DNA of 64,000 bases from JBLIRR01 sp049472395 (GTDB taxonomy: Bacteria; SZUA-182; DTGQ01; JBLIRR01), in NCBI GenBank assembly GCA_049472395.1, contig JBLIRR010000014.1:77532-141531 (forward strand). The letters are read 5' to 3'. Positions 54,062-63,756 of this stretch are shown piece by piece; within the stretch, counting starts at the first letter, position 1; the number at the start of each line of letters is the position of its first letter. The position numbers were made by a program, and so were the translations under genes. Below the pieces are notes generated by a model, which had not been told where the DNA came from, ran no database searches, and saw nothing but the letters and a program-made list of their open reading frames with translations.

Positions 54062-55927
54062 ATGTGCGGTATTTGTGGACAATACAAATTCAAAGATCAA
54101 GCTACTGTTAATTTTGAAGATATAAAGCTGATGACGAAAACTCTTATGCATAGAGGGCCTGATGACGAGGGGTATTATGTATCTGGATCGCTTGGTTTGG
54201 GATTTAGGCGTCTGTCTATAATAGATTTAGAGGGTGGGCATCAGCCTATGTCTGATCAAGAAGAGTCAGTGTGGATAGTCTTTAATGGTGAAATATACAA
54301 CTTTCTCCAACTAAAGAAAGAACTGGAAGGTTTAGGGCACGTTTTTCGAACGAAATGCGATACTGAGGTTATCATTCATGGATACAAACAATGGGGCACC
54401 GAAGTTTTTAATCATCTCAATGGCATGTTTGGCATTGCAATCTGGGATACAAATAAAAGGAAATTGATCTTAACGCGCGATCCAATGGGAATAAAACTCG
54501 TTTATTATAGGCTCAAAGATGATTGCCTCTATTTTGGATCAGAAATTCGAGCTGTGCTTTTCGCCAATTATGAAAACCCTGAAGTCGATCCGATTTCCTT
54601 GAACCTATTTCTGCGTTATCGTTATACTCCTTCACCGCTCACCATGTTTAAAGGCGTAAAGAAACTTGCTCCAGGAACCATGTTGATTTTTGAAAATGGC
54701 ACGAGCCGGTTAAAACGATGGTACAGGTATAAACCAGTCCCATTTTCACCTATGATATCTATCAGGGAGGCAAAAGATGAGTTATTGCAACTCTATAAGC
54801 AATCGGTCGAAAGACATCTTATCAGTGATGTCCCTGTTGGCCTTCTTTTGAGTGGAGGGATTGACTCTGGGCTTTTGCTTGGTTTAATGAACCTGTTCGG
54901 AAACTCTTGGCCAACTTACACAGTAGGATACGGTAAAAGTTTCAAAGATGATGAGCTCGATGATGCCTCTCAAACTGCAAAAATTTTTTCAGCACAAAAC
55001 GTATCCATTGAGCTTGACAGGGAAACATTTGAAGTAAATTTGCCGAAAATAATATCATTTTTAGAGGAACCAATTGCTTCTTCATCAATTGTTCCTATGT
55101 ATTTCGTTTGTGAACGCGCCCGTCAAGATGTAAAGGTCGCACTAATAGGACAAGGTCCAGATGAACTTTTTGGTGGTTATTGGCGACATCTTGGGATTCG
55201 TTATGGAGCTTATTGGCGCGTTTTACCAAAATGGCTAAAAGGTCCCTTAACTGCGGCAATCAATACCTTGCCCAGGAACGAAACTCTTAAGAGAGGTGTT
55301 TATTCTTTGAATATACCTGATAGAATGAAAAGGTATCAGCAGGTATTTTCTATAATACCCGGTGAGAGTATTGATGATCTTTTTCAGGAGGGAATCTTGC
55401 CCCCTTTCCCAGGCGATAAGATTTTGGAATACTGGGAGGATTTTACATCCTTAATGGAAAATATCGATGAACTTGGAGGATTACAGTTTCTAGAAATTCG
55501 GTCTTCTCTTCCTGATGAATTACTTATGTATGGAGATAAGCTTTCAATGGCGCATAGCCTTGAGGTCAGGGTCCCATATCTGGACAAAGATGTCGTGGAA
55601 TATGTGGAAAGGCTGACAGCCCATTTTAAAGTCAGAAATGGCGAGAGAAAATGGCTGCACCGTAAGGTATGTCATGATTTCCTTCCAAAACCAATTTTAA
55701 AAAGAAAGAAGCGAGGTTTTGCAGTAAATGTAGTAGATGAATGGTTTCATGGTTCACTTAGCAAAAAAATGGATAGTATTTTGTTAGACAATAACTCATT
55801 AATGTTTCAATTCTTAAGACCAACAATGGTACATCGACTTCTCAAAGAACACTTATCTAGGAAAAATGATAATCATAAAATTTTATTCAGTTTAGTGGTT
55901 TTTGAAGAGTGGTTAAGGTCGATATGA
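54062..55927 (+). CDS. asnB: Asparagine synthetase B-like, glutamine-hydrolysing
   Basis: 621 residues, full length. Cys 2 of MCGICGQY is the glutaminase nucleophile; FNGEIYNF and the PPi-loop SGGIDSGLLLG at residue 264 complete both active sites. In polysaccharide clusters such enzymes often amidate uronic acids instead of making asparagine. The neighbouring uronic-acid sugar genes agree with this (inference). Confidence 0.9.
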   Translation: MCGICGQYKFKDQATVNFEDIKLMTKTLMHRGPDDEGYYVSGSLGLGFRRLSIIDLEGGHQPMSDQEESVWIVFNGEIYNFLQLKKELEGLGHVFRTKCDTEVIIHGYKQWGTEVFNHLNGMFGIAIWDTNKRKLILTRDPMGIKLVYYRLKDDCLYFGSEIRAVLFANYENPEVDPISLNLFLRYRYTPSPLTMFKGVKKLAPGTMLIFENGTSRLKRWYRYKPVPFSPMISIREAKDELLQLYKQSVERHLISDVPVGLLLSGGIDSGLLLGLMNLFGNSWPTYTVGYGKSFKDDELDDASQTAKIFSAQNVSIELDRETFEVNLPKIISFLEEPIASSSIVPMYFVCERARQDVKVALIGQGPDELFGGYWRHLGIRYGAYWRVLPKWLKGPLTAAINTLPRNETLKRGVYSLNIPDRMKRYQQVFSIIPGESIDDLFQEGILPPFPGDKILEYWEDFTSLMENIDELGGLQFLEIRSSLPDELLMYGDKLSMAHSLEVRVPYLDKDVVEYVERLTAHFKVRNGERKWLHRKVCHDFLPKPILKRKKRGFAVNVVDEWFHGSLSKKMDSILLDNNSLMFQFLRPTMVHRLLKEHLSRKNDNHKILFSLVVFEEWLRSI

Positions 55928-55965
55928 ATTTTAAAACAATGATTTATCTAAAATAGGGATGAGTA

Positions 55966-56763
55966 ATGTTAGGAAAAAAATTGGAGACTAATGCGAATTT
56001 CTGGAGAAGGTGGTGGAATTTGCAATCAAACAGGATATCCTCAGATCATGATCTAGATAGAATTAGTTCTATTCATGATAAAGAGATGGAAAAATTTTTT
56101 GAAAAAGAATTTTTAGATTTTGTTGATCCAACAGCAAATGATTGTGTTTTTGATGCAGGATGTGGAACAGGAATAAATTTAAGTAAACTAAGCTCACGAG
56201 TTGAAGCAGTTATTGGTATGGATCAATCAGAAGGGATGATAACCCGTTGTAAAAAAAGAATCGCAAAGGAAAAAGTTTTTAATGTTAAATTGATAATTGG
56301 GGATATATCTCTCATCGGATTAAAGAGCAATACTTTTGATAAAATAATTTGTATGAGTGTTTTACAATATTTAAATGATGAAGAATGTGAAGCGGCTTTG
56401 AAAGAGCTCGTCAGAATTTCAAAAGATGGTGCAATAATTGTATTTCATGTAAAAAATCTTTTCTCACTTTATTTATCGACGTTGTATCTTGCCAAAAAGA
56501 TAAAGAGCTTATTTACAAAAAACCTAAAACCAGGTAATTATAGGTCTTATAGATGGTATGAACAAAGATTATCTAAGCTAGGTGCTCAAACAGTGGATTC
56601 TAGTTCGTCAAATATATTTCTTATAGATTTTTTGCCTAAGTTTTTAATTTATCCGTTACAAAGAATAGAGAGGAAATATTATAAAAGTAATTTTTTTAGA
56701 AAATATGGAGCTGACTATAAAATAAAGGCCAAAGTTAAAAAAACAAATGGTATAACTTGCTGA
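55966..56763 (+). CDS. SAM-dependent class I methyltransferase
   Basis: 265 residues. Motif I VFDAGCGTGINLSKL, IGMDQSEGMI, and ICMSVLQYL are the usual class I marks. The C-terminal part is hydrophobic and basic, suggesting a membrane-bound or lipid-linked substrate. Probably methylates a sugar of the polymer. Confidence 0.85.
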   Translation: MLGKKLETNANFWRRWWNLQSNRISSDHDLDRISSIHDKEMEKFFEKEFLDFVDPTANDCVFDAGCGTGINLSKLSSRVEAVIGMDQSEGMITRCKKRIAKEKVFNVKLIIGDISLIGLKSNTFDKIICMSVLQYLNDEECEAALKELVRISKDGAIIVFHVKNLFSLYLSTLYLAKKIKSLFTKNLKPGNYRSYRWYEQRLSKLGAQTVDSSSSNIFLIDFLPKFLIYPLQRIERKYYKSNFFRKYGADYKIKAKVKKTNGITC

Positions 56764-56795
56764 AGATCTACATAAGATAAGGAGGTACTGATCAT

Positions 56796-56912
56796 TTGAC
56801 GAAAGAATATTTTATAAGGAAATTAATACAAATATATTTTATTACATCCATAATTATCGAAATTAAAGAAGGAGGTAAGGCTTATGCACCTATGGAGTAT
56901 AAAAAATATTGA
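56796..56912 (+). CDS. Possible 38-residue small protein
   Basis: TTG start ten bases after AAGGAGG; ends KAYAPMEYKKY. It is basic with a hydrophobic centre. Another short ORF (MHLWSIKNIE) overlaps it after a second GAAGGAGG. Either may be chance. It lies in the 250-base gap between two cluster genes. Confidence 0.2.
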   Translation: MTKEYFIRKLIQIYFITSIIIEIKEGGKAYAPMEYKKY

Positions 56913-57015
56913 ATAAACAAGAGCTTCAAATTAAATTGGAAAATAAATCGAAGAATTGCGATATAAAAACAGGGATATGAATGAAAAAAGTCTCTTACTC
57001 TAAAAAGGTTTGAAT

Positions 57016-58842
57016 ATGCCAGGAATTGTCGGAATTATAAGCAAAAAGTCAAGGGAAGAAAATGAAAAAGATATTAATTCCATGATTAATTGCATGATGC
57101 ATGAATCCTTCTATACCTCGGGCACTTATATAAATATTCAACTAGGTTTTTACGCAGGGTGGGTATGTCACAAGGATTCATTTTCGGATTGCATGCCCAT
57201 ACTCAATGAAAAAAGGGATATAGTACTGCTTTTTTCTGGAGAGAACTTTGCTGACAAAGAGGTGACTAATCAACTAAAAAATCGGGGTCACGAATTTGAG
57301 TCTTCTAATGCAAGCTATTTAGTGCATCTATATGAAGATAAAGGAGACGGATTTTTTGAGGATTTGAATGGCTGGTTTAGCGGCATTCTTTTGGATCTTC
57401 GGAAGTCAAAGTTAGTTCTTTTCAATGACCGATATGGAATGCACAGAATCTACTATCATGAAAGCCAAGATGCATTTTTATTTTCTTCTGAAGCAAAATC
57501 GCTGCTAAAGGTCCGATCGGAGCTAAGAGAAATTGACCCAGAAAGTTTGGGTGAATTTATGACCTGTAACTGCGTCTTACAAAATCGAAGCTTATTCTCA
57601 AAAATTTTTTTATTGCCTGGTGGTTCTGTATGGACATTTCAAAATGCCAATAGCATAAATAAAAATTACTATTTCACACCATCCGTCTGGGAAAATCAAC
57701 CTGTTTTGGGGAAAGAGATATTCTATAAACGGCTTAGAGAGACGTTTCAGAATATTTTGCCTCGCTATTTCTGTGCAAAAGATCCGATTGCAATGTCTTT
57801 AACCTCTGGATTGGATACTCGGATGATCATTTCATGTTTAGATTATTCAACTAGTTCATTACCCTGTTATACATTTAGCGGAATGTTTCGTGATACTTTT
57901 GATGCCCGCATTGCCCGAAAGATTGCAGATACAACTCATCAAAAGCATTACATAATGCCACTTGATGGGAATTTCCTCTCTAATTTTTCAAATTATGCTG
58001 AAAAAACGATATATATCACAGACGGATGTCATGATGTAGGTGGGTCACATGACATTTATTTTAACAGATTTGCGAGAAGAATTGCACCAATTCGCATGAC
58101 CGGTAAGTATGGCAGTGAGGTGTTAAGAGACCTGACACAATTCAAAGCCATGAGCCTTTGTAAAAGGCTTTTTCATCCTGATTTCAAAAAGTATATGCAG
58201 AAAGCCATGCATACTCTTACTAATATTAAAAAGGGGCATAATTTATCTTTCGCTGTCTTCAAGGAAATGCCCTGGCACAGATACGGTCGCCTTGCCATGG
58301 AGATGTCTCAATTGACACTTCGTACTCCATATATGGACAACAGCCTTGTAAAGCTAATTTACCAAGCTACCGCAGATGTTCGCACTTCTAGAGAAATTCC
58401 TCTTCGCCTTATAGAGGATAATAATTTTAAATTAGCAAAAATTATGACAGACAGGGGGACTTGTGGAAAATCCAACTATCTTTTTTCAATAAGTTTGCAG
58501 CTATTTTATTATTCTTTATTTAAAGCTGAATATATTTACCTTTATGAACTACCTCATTGGCTTATAAAGCTTGAATACATATTTGCACCCTTGCATTTAG
58601 AAAGGTTAATTTTAGGATACTATAATTTTAATTATTACCGAATATGGTTTCGTAACGAAATAGCTGCTTACATGCAAGAGATCCTATTGGATGAACGAAC
58701 AGCCAATAGATCGTATTTGAATAATAAATTTCTGAGGGAAATGGTAGAGAAGCACATTAAGGGGAGTGGGAACTATTTTAACGAGATAAATAAAATATTA
58801 ACAATAGAATTGATTCACAGACTTTTCATAGATACAATATAG
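57016..58842 (+). CDS. Asparagine-synthetase-like protein lacking the glutaminase cysteine
   Basis: 608 residues from ATG 57016 (an in-frame TTG is at 57010). The N-terminus is MPGIVGI, so residue 2 is Pro and not Cys; no nearby Cys can replace it. The amidotransferase fold is kept (LFNDRYGMHRIYYH, FSSEAKSLLKV). The synthetase PPi-loop is SLTSGLDTRMI instead of SGGxDS. It can probably not use glutamine, and may use ammonia or another amine to form an amide on the polymer, or form another acyl bond. It is not a copy of the 54062 gene. Confidence 0.85.
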   Translation: MPGIVGIISKKSREENEKDINSMINCMMHESFYTSGTYINIQLGFYAGWVCHKDSFSDCMPILNEKRDIVLLFSGENFADKEVTNQLKNRGHEFESSNASYLVHLYEDKGDGFFEDLNGWFSGILLDLRKSKLVLFNDRYGMHRIYYHESQDAFLFSSEAKSLLKVRSELREIDPESLGEFMTCNCVLQNRSLFSKIFLLPGGSVWTFQNANSINKNYYFTPSVWENQPVLGKEIFYKRLRETFQNILPRYFCAKDPIAMSLTSGLDTRMIISCLDYSTSSLPCYTFSGMFRDTFDARIARKIADTTHQKHYIMPLDGNFLSNFSNYAEKTIYITDGCHDVGGSHDIYFNRFARRIAPIRMTGKYGSEVLRDLTQFKAMSLCKRLFHPDFKKYMQKAMHTLTNIKKGHNLSFAVFKEMPWHRYGRLAMEMSQLTLRTPYMDNSLVKLIYQATADVRTSREIPLRLIEDNNFKLAKIMTDRGTCGKSNYLFSISLQLFYYSLFKAEYIYLYELPHWLIKLEYIFAPLHLERLILGYYNFNYYRIWFRNEIAAYMQEILLDERTANRSYLNNKFLREMVEKHIKGSGNYFNEINKILTIELIHRLFIDTI

Positions 58843-58869
58843 AGATCTTTTTCTTAGATCGTCAGAACG

Positions 58870-58898
58870 TTGGCTGGACGCCAAATCGCGTTTTTTTT
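58870..58898 (+). terminator. Hairpin with T run after the asparagine-synthetase-like gene
   Basis: TTGGC (58870-58874), loop TGGAC, GCCAA (58880-58884), six bases, then eight T (58891-58898). The stem is short and not directly joined to the T run. Confidence 0.4.
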
Positions 58899-58993
58899 AA
58901 ATGCTTATTTTCTATTTTATTTAATCTATTTATGTTAACGTATATTTTCCTATTTATGTTACTTTAAATCTTATATAAATAAAGTCTTAAATA

Positions 58994-59878
58994 ATGAAAT
59001 TAGATTATGTTCTCATTACACCAGCTTATAACGAAGAGGCTTTTATAGAAAAAACAATAAGATCTGTGGTTAAACAGACGATATTGCCTAAAAAGTGGGT
59101 TATTGTTAGCGATGGCTCTACCGATCGTACGGATAAGATTGTGAAAAGCTATGCCGAAGGGAAAGACTGGATGGAATTTATACGAATAACTAAGCACAGT
59201 GAGCGGAATTTTGCCGCGAAAGTACAAGCCTTCAATATAGGCTATGAAAAAGTGAAATCTCAGAAATTTGATGTTATAGGAAGTCTTGATGCAGATATAA
59301 GTTTCGGAGAGGATTTTTTTGAATATTTGCTCGATAAATTTGAAAAAATAGCAGAACTTGGAGTTGCAGGCACTCATTATATTGAAGGTACGTTTCATTC
59401 ATTTAAAGACAGCTATATCAATGTCCATCATGTTAATGGAGGTTGTCAGATGTTCAAACGCCAGTGCTTTGATGATATAGGAGGATACATGCCAATCAAA
59501 AGCGGTGGTATTGATTGGATCGCAGTGACCACGGCAAGGATGAAAGGATGGAAAACTCATTCTTTTGCTGATAGGATGTTTATACATCATCGTAAAATTG
59601 GAACAGCTGACAACAATGAATTTTCTGCTCGATTTCATTATGGTAAAAAAGATTACTTTTTAGGCAGTCACCCACTTTGGGAGATATTAAGAAGTATTTT
59701 TCAAATGACCAAAAAGCCATACATAATAGGCGGATTTTTTTTGTTTTTAGGTTATTCTTGGTCTTGGCTTACCGGTGTAGAACAGCCTATATCAAGAGAA
59801 CTGATTGAATTTTATAGAAAAGAACAAATGCAAAGACTTAAGGAATTACTTACGGATAGACTAAGACTGAATCGCTAA
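58994..59878 (+). CDS. Glycosyltransferase family 2
   Basis: 294 residues. GT-A fold: DYVLITPAYNEEAFIEKTIR, VIVSDGSTDRTDKIV, GSLDADISF as the DxD metal site, and NGGCQMFKRQCFDDIGGY as acceptor loop. Adds one sugar of the repeat unit. It begins a new transcript after the terminator at 58870. Confidence 0.92.
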   Translation: MKLDYVLITPAYNEEAFIEKTIRSVVKQTILPKKWVIVSDGSTDRTDKIVKSYAEGKDWMEFIRITKHSERNFAAKVQAFNIGYEKVKSQKFDVIGSLDADISFGEDFFEYLLDKFEKIAELGVAGTHYIEGTFHSFKDSYINVHHVNGGCQMFKRQCFDDIGGYMPIKSGGIDWIAVTTARMKGWKTHSFADRMFIHHRKIGTADNNEFSARFHYGKKDYFLGSHPLWEILRSIFQMTKKPYIIGGFFLFLGYSWSWLTGVEQPISRELIEFYRKEQMQRLKELLTDRLRLNR

Positions 59879-59948
59879 AAATGATAAACTATTTAAGAGA
59901 TTGCATAATAACAGTCTAATATTAAACCCAAAAAGGAAAATTCATTCA

Positions 59949-60884
59949 ATGCAAATCGATAAGGTAGAAATAATTGTAAAAGGTAGACCCATTATGATCA
60001 GTTCTATGCGGATTGATAATAAAATAATAATTATAACAGGTAAGTTAATTAAAACGGCTAAAATTAAAGAAGAATGGTTTGAAAATATTGAGGATCCTGA
60101 CTTGCTAATAAGGGCATTGAAAAATGCTAAAGCTAAACCAGATTTTTTTACTTTTTGGCAAAGACCCCCAGAAATCAAACCAAAATTTAGCTTTTACATG
60201 GAATGGGAAGCTATTTCTGCTATCCCTATTAAAAACTTTGATAATTGGTGGGAAAAACAAATCTCCTCAGCTAATAGAAATAAAATCAGGAAATCAGCAA
60301 AAAAAGGAGTTGTTGTTAAGCCAGTTGATTTCAATGATGAACTTGTAAAAGGAATAAGAGACATATTCAACGAGACACCAATCAAGCGGGGGAAGCCTTT
60401 TTGGCACTATGGGAAAGACTTCGAAACTGTTAAAAGAGAATGGTCAAAAGATTTAGAAAGGAGCGACTTCATAGGGGCCTATTACAATGATCAACTGATC
60501 GGATTTGTTAAACTAGTTTATGCAGGAAAATTAGCTCTACAGGTGGAGAATATTTCAAAGATCGAGCATCGTAACAAATATACTAATAATGCCTTAATTT
60601 CTAAGGCAGTGGAAATTTGCGCTAAGAAAGAGATTCCGTATCTTACTTTTGGTGCATGGAGAAGAGGTAGCCATGCTGATTTTCTCACACGTAACGGCTT
60701 TGAAAAGATTCTCCTTCCAAGATATTATATTCCTTTAACTATTAAGGGGAAAATAATTTTGAATTTAAAATTACATCATGGAGTTATTGGTATACTCCCC
60801 AAAAAATTACTAGTTCGTTTAATAGATTTGCGGTCGAAATGGTATGCAATAAAATATTGTAAAATGCAGCAACACATAAATTAA
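59949..60884 (+). CDS. GNAT/FemAB-like acyltransferase
   Basis: 311 residues from ATG 59949 (an in-frame TTG is at 59901). SSANRNKIRKSAKKGVVVKP, FIGAYYNDQLIGFVKLVYAG and TNNALISKAVEICAKKEIPY show the FemAB/GNAT-type fold. Distantly like the gene at 49321. The donor is unknown: acetyl-CoA or an aminoacyl-tRNA. Contains no membrane segment. Confidence 0.65.
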   Translation: MQIDKVEIIVKGRPIMISSMRIDNKIIIITGKLIKTAKIKEEWFENIEDPDLLIRALKNAKAKPDFFTFWQRPPEIKPKFSFYMEWEAISAIPIKNFDNWWEKQISSANRNKIRKSAKKGVVVKPVDFNDELVKGIRDIFNETPIKRGKPFWHYGKDFETVKREWSKDLERSDFIGAYYNDQLIGFVKLVYAGKLALQVENISKIEHRNKYTNNALISKAVEICAKKEIPYLTFGAWRRGSHADFLTRNGFEKILLPRYYIPLTIKGKIILNLKLHHGVIGILPKKLLVRLIDLRSKWYAIKYCKMQQHIN

Positions 60885-61220
60885 TTGACAAAGACTAATA
60901 ATGGTCAGATAAATTCTACTATGATTGACGGACAGTTCTATATAATTCTCATAATTAATATCTTATAATGCTTTGAGAATATTATTATTATCTATTGCTA
61001 ATTTATGCTTATAGCTTGAAGCTTTATCATGCTAAGAGCACATATCTTTTCATATCTTATTTATTTTAGTCTTTAATCTATACTACTTGTATGCTGGTTT
61101 GTATAATATGAAAAAAAAGAAATATACCTCAATTTGGGGCTAATAGGTGGTTTCTATTGATCAAAGTTATCTTTTCTTTCTATAGAAATATACACAGGAT
61201 TTTAATATTTATCTTATAAA
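60885..61220. other. A+T-rich gap before the sulfotransferase gene
   Basis: 336 bases without an ORF. A TATAAT is at 61102-61107, but no matching -35 is found 16-18 bases upstream, so I call no promoter. Confidence 0.5.
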
Positions 61221-62150
61221 ATGGAAAATCCAATCTTTATTGTAGGGCTTCCGCGGTCTGGAAGTACATTGTGGCTTAATATCTTAGCTCAAAATCCTAA
61301 AATTTATAGGATGGGAGAAATGCTCTTTTTAACGCCATGGCGGAAAGACTTCAGATACTTTCTCAAAAAACAAGTAGGCGACTTATCATGTGAAAGAAAT
61401 ATCGAAAAAATGATTGAGCTCATATTTTCCCGCAAGCAGCTTCCCGGTATTACCGGTTCTTTCTGGCATTACGATATAGAAAAAGTTATAGATCATCATC
61501 TAAAAAAAGTTCTTTTCAGTAAAATTCGAGAATCAGATAAGTCATTGGAAAGTATATTTAAAATCATTATAGAGGAAATAACCGCTTTTAAAGGTTACAG
61601 CAGATGTTGTATGAAATTTCCTGTTTACGTTAATTATGTGCCTCAATTACGAAAATGGTATCCTCAATGTAAAATAATACATATTATTCGAGATCCAAGG
61701 GCAATGGCAATATCAAGAATAAATGACCCTGGAGGTACACAGATAAAAATAAAAAAATATCCTCGTTTATCTTCTATTATAAAGAATATAATGATTTTTT
61801 TTGTTATAGTGCAATATATTTGGACATCAAAGTTACACTGTAAATATAAAGCGATTGATAATTATGCCCTATTTCGATATGAGGATCTCCTGGCGGAACC
61901 AGAAAGTGTTGTAAAAAAATTGTGTGAATTCACTGAACTTAATTTTGAGCCGGAAATGTGCGACCCAAAAGCAGGACAAGCATCAAGCGTAACTGGGGAA
62001 AAACGAAAAGGCTTTAATAAGAAAGCAGCAACTCATTGGAGAAAGGTGATTTCCTCTTTTGAAGAAAGGGTGATATTGTTGCTTACAAAAGCCAGCATGA
62101 GAAGATTCGAATATGATCCCCAAAATCATCCTATTTTTCTTAATGATTAA
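61221..62150 (+). CDS. Sulfotransferase family protein
   Basis: 309 residues. The 5'-phosphosulfate loop IFIVGLPRSGSTLW (residues 5-18) and the 3'-phosphate motif IHIIRDPRAMAISR are both present, so PAPS binding is expected. It would sulfate the surface polymer. No PAPS synthesis genes are in the window. No clear ribosome binding site. Confidence 0.85.
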   Translation: MENPIFIVGLPRSGSTLWLNILAQNPKIYRMGEMLFLTPWRKDFRYFLKKQVGDLSCERNIEKMIELIFSRKQLPGITGSFWHYDIEKVIDHHLKKVLFSKIRESDKSLESIFKIIIEEITAFKGYSRCCMKFPVYVNYVPQLRKWYPQCKIIHIIRDPRAMAISRINDPGGTQIKIKKYPRLSSIIKNIMIFFVIVQYIWTSKLHCKYKAIDNYALFRYEDLLAEPESVVKKLCEFTELNFEPEMCDPKAGQASSVTGEKRKGFNKKAATHWRKVISSFEERVILLLTKASMRRFEYDPQNHPIFLND

Positions 62151-62196
62151 AAAACGGATAGTTTTTCTAAACGATATATAAAATTAGTCTGAAAAA

Positions 62197-63756
62197 ATGG
62201 GAATTTCCAAATCGAAGTCATCAAATGCTCATTATTTTAATACTGATCATATAAAATCTAATCTAAAAAAACTAGCTTTAAAAGGCGCAGGAGCCACAGT
62301 TTTTTCACAGATTTCGGTTTACGGAATTCAAATGATCGGGACTATCGTATTGGCACGACTCCTTACGCCAAATGATTTTGGGTTAATGACTATGGTTACC
62401 TCTATTAGCTTGCTTTTGCGAAATTTTGGAACGAGGGGTTTTACAGAGGCTACTATTCAAAGTGAGGTAATAAGTCATAATAAGATTAGTACACTATTCT
62501 GGATACATATAGCGCTATGCCTTATACTCACACTTATTTTTGTGATTTTGTCACCACTTATCGCCTGGTTTTATAAAGAGCCACAGGTTAAGTCAATAGC
62601 TATAATAATTGCGTTTTCCTTTATTTTTAGCGCTTTGTCGACACAGCATTTGGCCTTACTAAACAGAAATATGCAATTTTACAGAATCGCAACAATTGAA
62701 ATATTTGCAGCAACTATAAGTACTATTACAGCAATTGCATTGGCGTTGCAAGGATGGGGATATTGGGCCTTAGTGGCAAGGCGTACAGCTCTTCCAGCGG
62801 CAATTGCTGCAGGCGCCTGGATATTTTGTCGATGGTTACCGGGGCTGCCATCGAGGGGTACAGGAGTCAGGTCTATGCTGAAATTTGGGATGAATACTTA
62901 TGGCAATTTCACTATGAATTATTTCTCTAGAAATCTTGACAAAATACTTATTGGTTGGCATCATGGTTCCCAATCATTAGGATTCTATGAAAAGGCTTAC
63001 TATCTTTTTGTTATGCCTGTTTCGCAATTATCATATCCTCTTACAAATGTTGCTGTTGCATCTTTAAGCAGGTTACGCGATAATCCTGAAGATTACCGCC
63101 GTTACTATTTAAAGGCTCTCTCAATGCTTGCCTTTATCGGAATGATATTGAGTGCAATATTGACATTAATTGGTAAAGATCTTATTCTTTTACTCTTAGG
63201 TCCGCAGTGGAATAGAACTGGAGAAATATTTTCTGTTTTTGGTCCCTGCATAGGAATATTGTTAATATATGGCACTCACGGATGGCTTCATCTTTCTCTA
63301 GGCAGAGCTGACCGATGGTTTCGCTGGGGTATAATAGAATTCATAACAACTGCTATCGCTTTTGTAATAGGATTACCATTCGGTGCATTAGTTGTGGCTC
63401 TCACTTATACTATATCGTTCTATATTTTATTTGTTCCTGGCTTATGGTATGCGGGCAGGCCAATACATCTTAAATTATCTTCTCTTATATCTGCAATTTG
63501 GAAGTACTATTTAACCGCACTTATTGCTGGATTATTATGTTGGTTTATTTTATATTCTTTTGGCTTAACTTCTAATATCTTCATTAGACTTAATATTTTC
63601 TTTAGGATATTTATAACTATTATTATTTTTTTATTTTTATATCTGCTCCTTATTCTTGCTTTTTATCAGAATATAGAACCGATATCCCAATTCATTTCTC
63701 TTGTGCATAAGATGGTACCAAGCATACTTTCAAAAATCTCAAAGGTTAATAATTAG
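62197..63756 (+). CDS. Lipid-linked oligosaccharide flippase, Wzx/MOP type (WzxC-like)
   Basis: 519 residues, about 12-14 membrane helices. LTPNDFGLMTMVTSISLLLR and GFTEATIQSE are typical of the WzxC/polysaccharide-export group. Moves the finished repeat unit across the inner membrane. No Wzy polymerase is seen in the window; it may lie further right. Confidence 0.9.
   Translation: MGISKSKSSNAHYFNTDHIKSNLKKLALKGAGATVFSQISVYGIQMIGTIVLARLLTPNDFGLMTMVTSISLLLRNFGTRGFTEATIQSEVISHNKISTLFWIHIALCLILTLIFVILSPLIAWFYKEPQVKSIAIIIAFSFIFSALSTQHLALLNRNMQFYRIATIEIFAATISTITAIALALQGWGYWALVARRTALPAAIAAGAWIFCRWLPGLPSRGTGVRSMLKFGMNTYGNFTMNYFSRNLDKILIGWHHGSQSLGFYEKAYYLFVMPVSQLSYPLTNVAVASLSRLRDNPEDYRRYYLKALSMLAFIGMILSAILTLIGKDLILLLLGPQWNRTGEIFSVFGPCIGILLIYGTHGWLHLSLGRADRWFRWGIIEFITTAIAFVIGLPFGALVVALTYTISFYILFVPGLWYAGRPIHLKLSSLISAIWKYYLTALIAGLLCWFILYSFGLTSNIFIRLNIFFRIFITIIIFLFLYLLLILAFYQNIEPISQFISLVHKMVPSILSKISKVNN

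Noticed and set aside
61102..61107. TATAAT as a promoter before the sulfotransferase gene
   Set aside because: No -35 at suitable spacing and no extended -10; expected by chance in such A+T-rich DNA.
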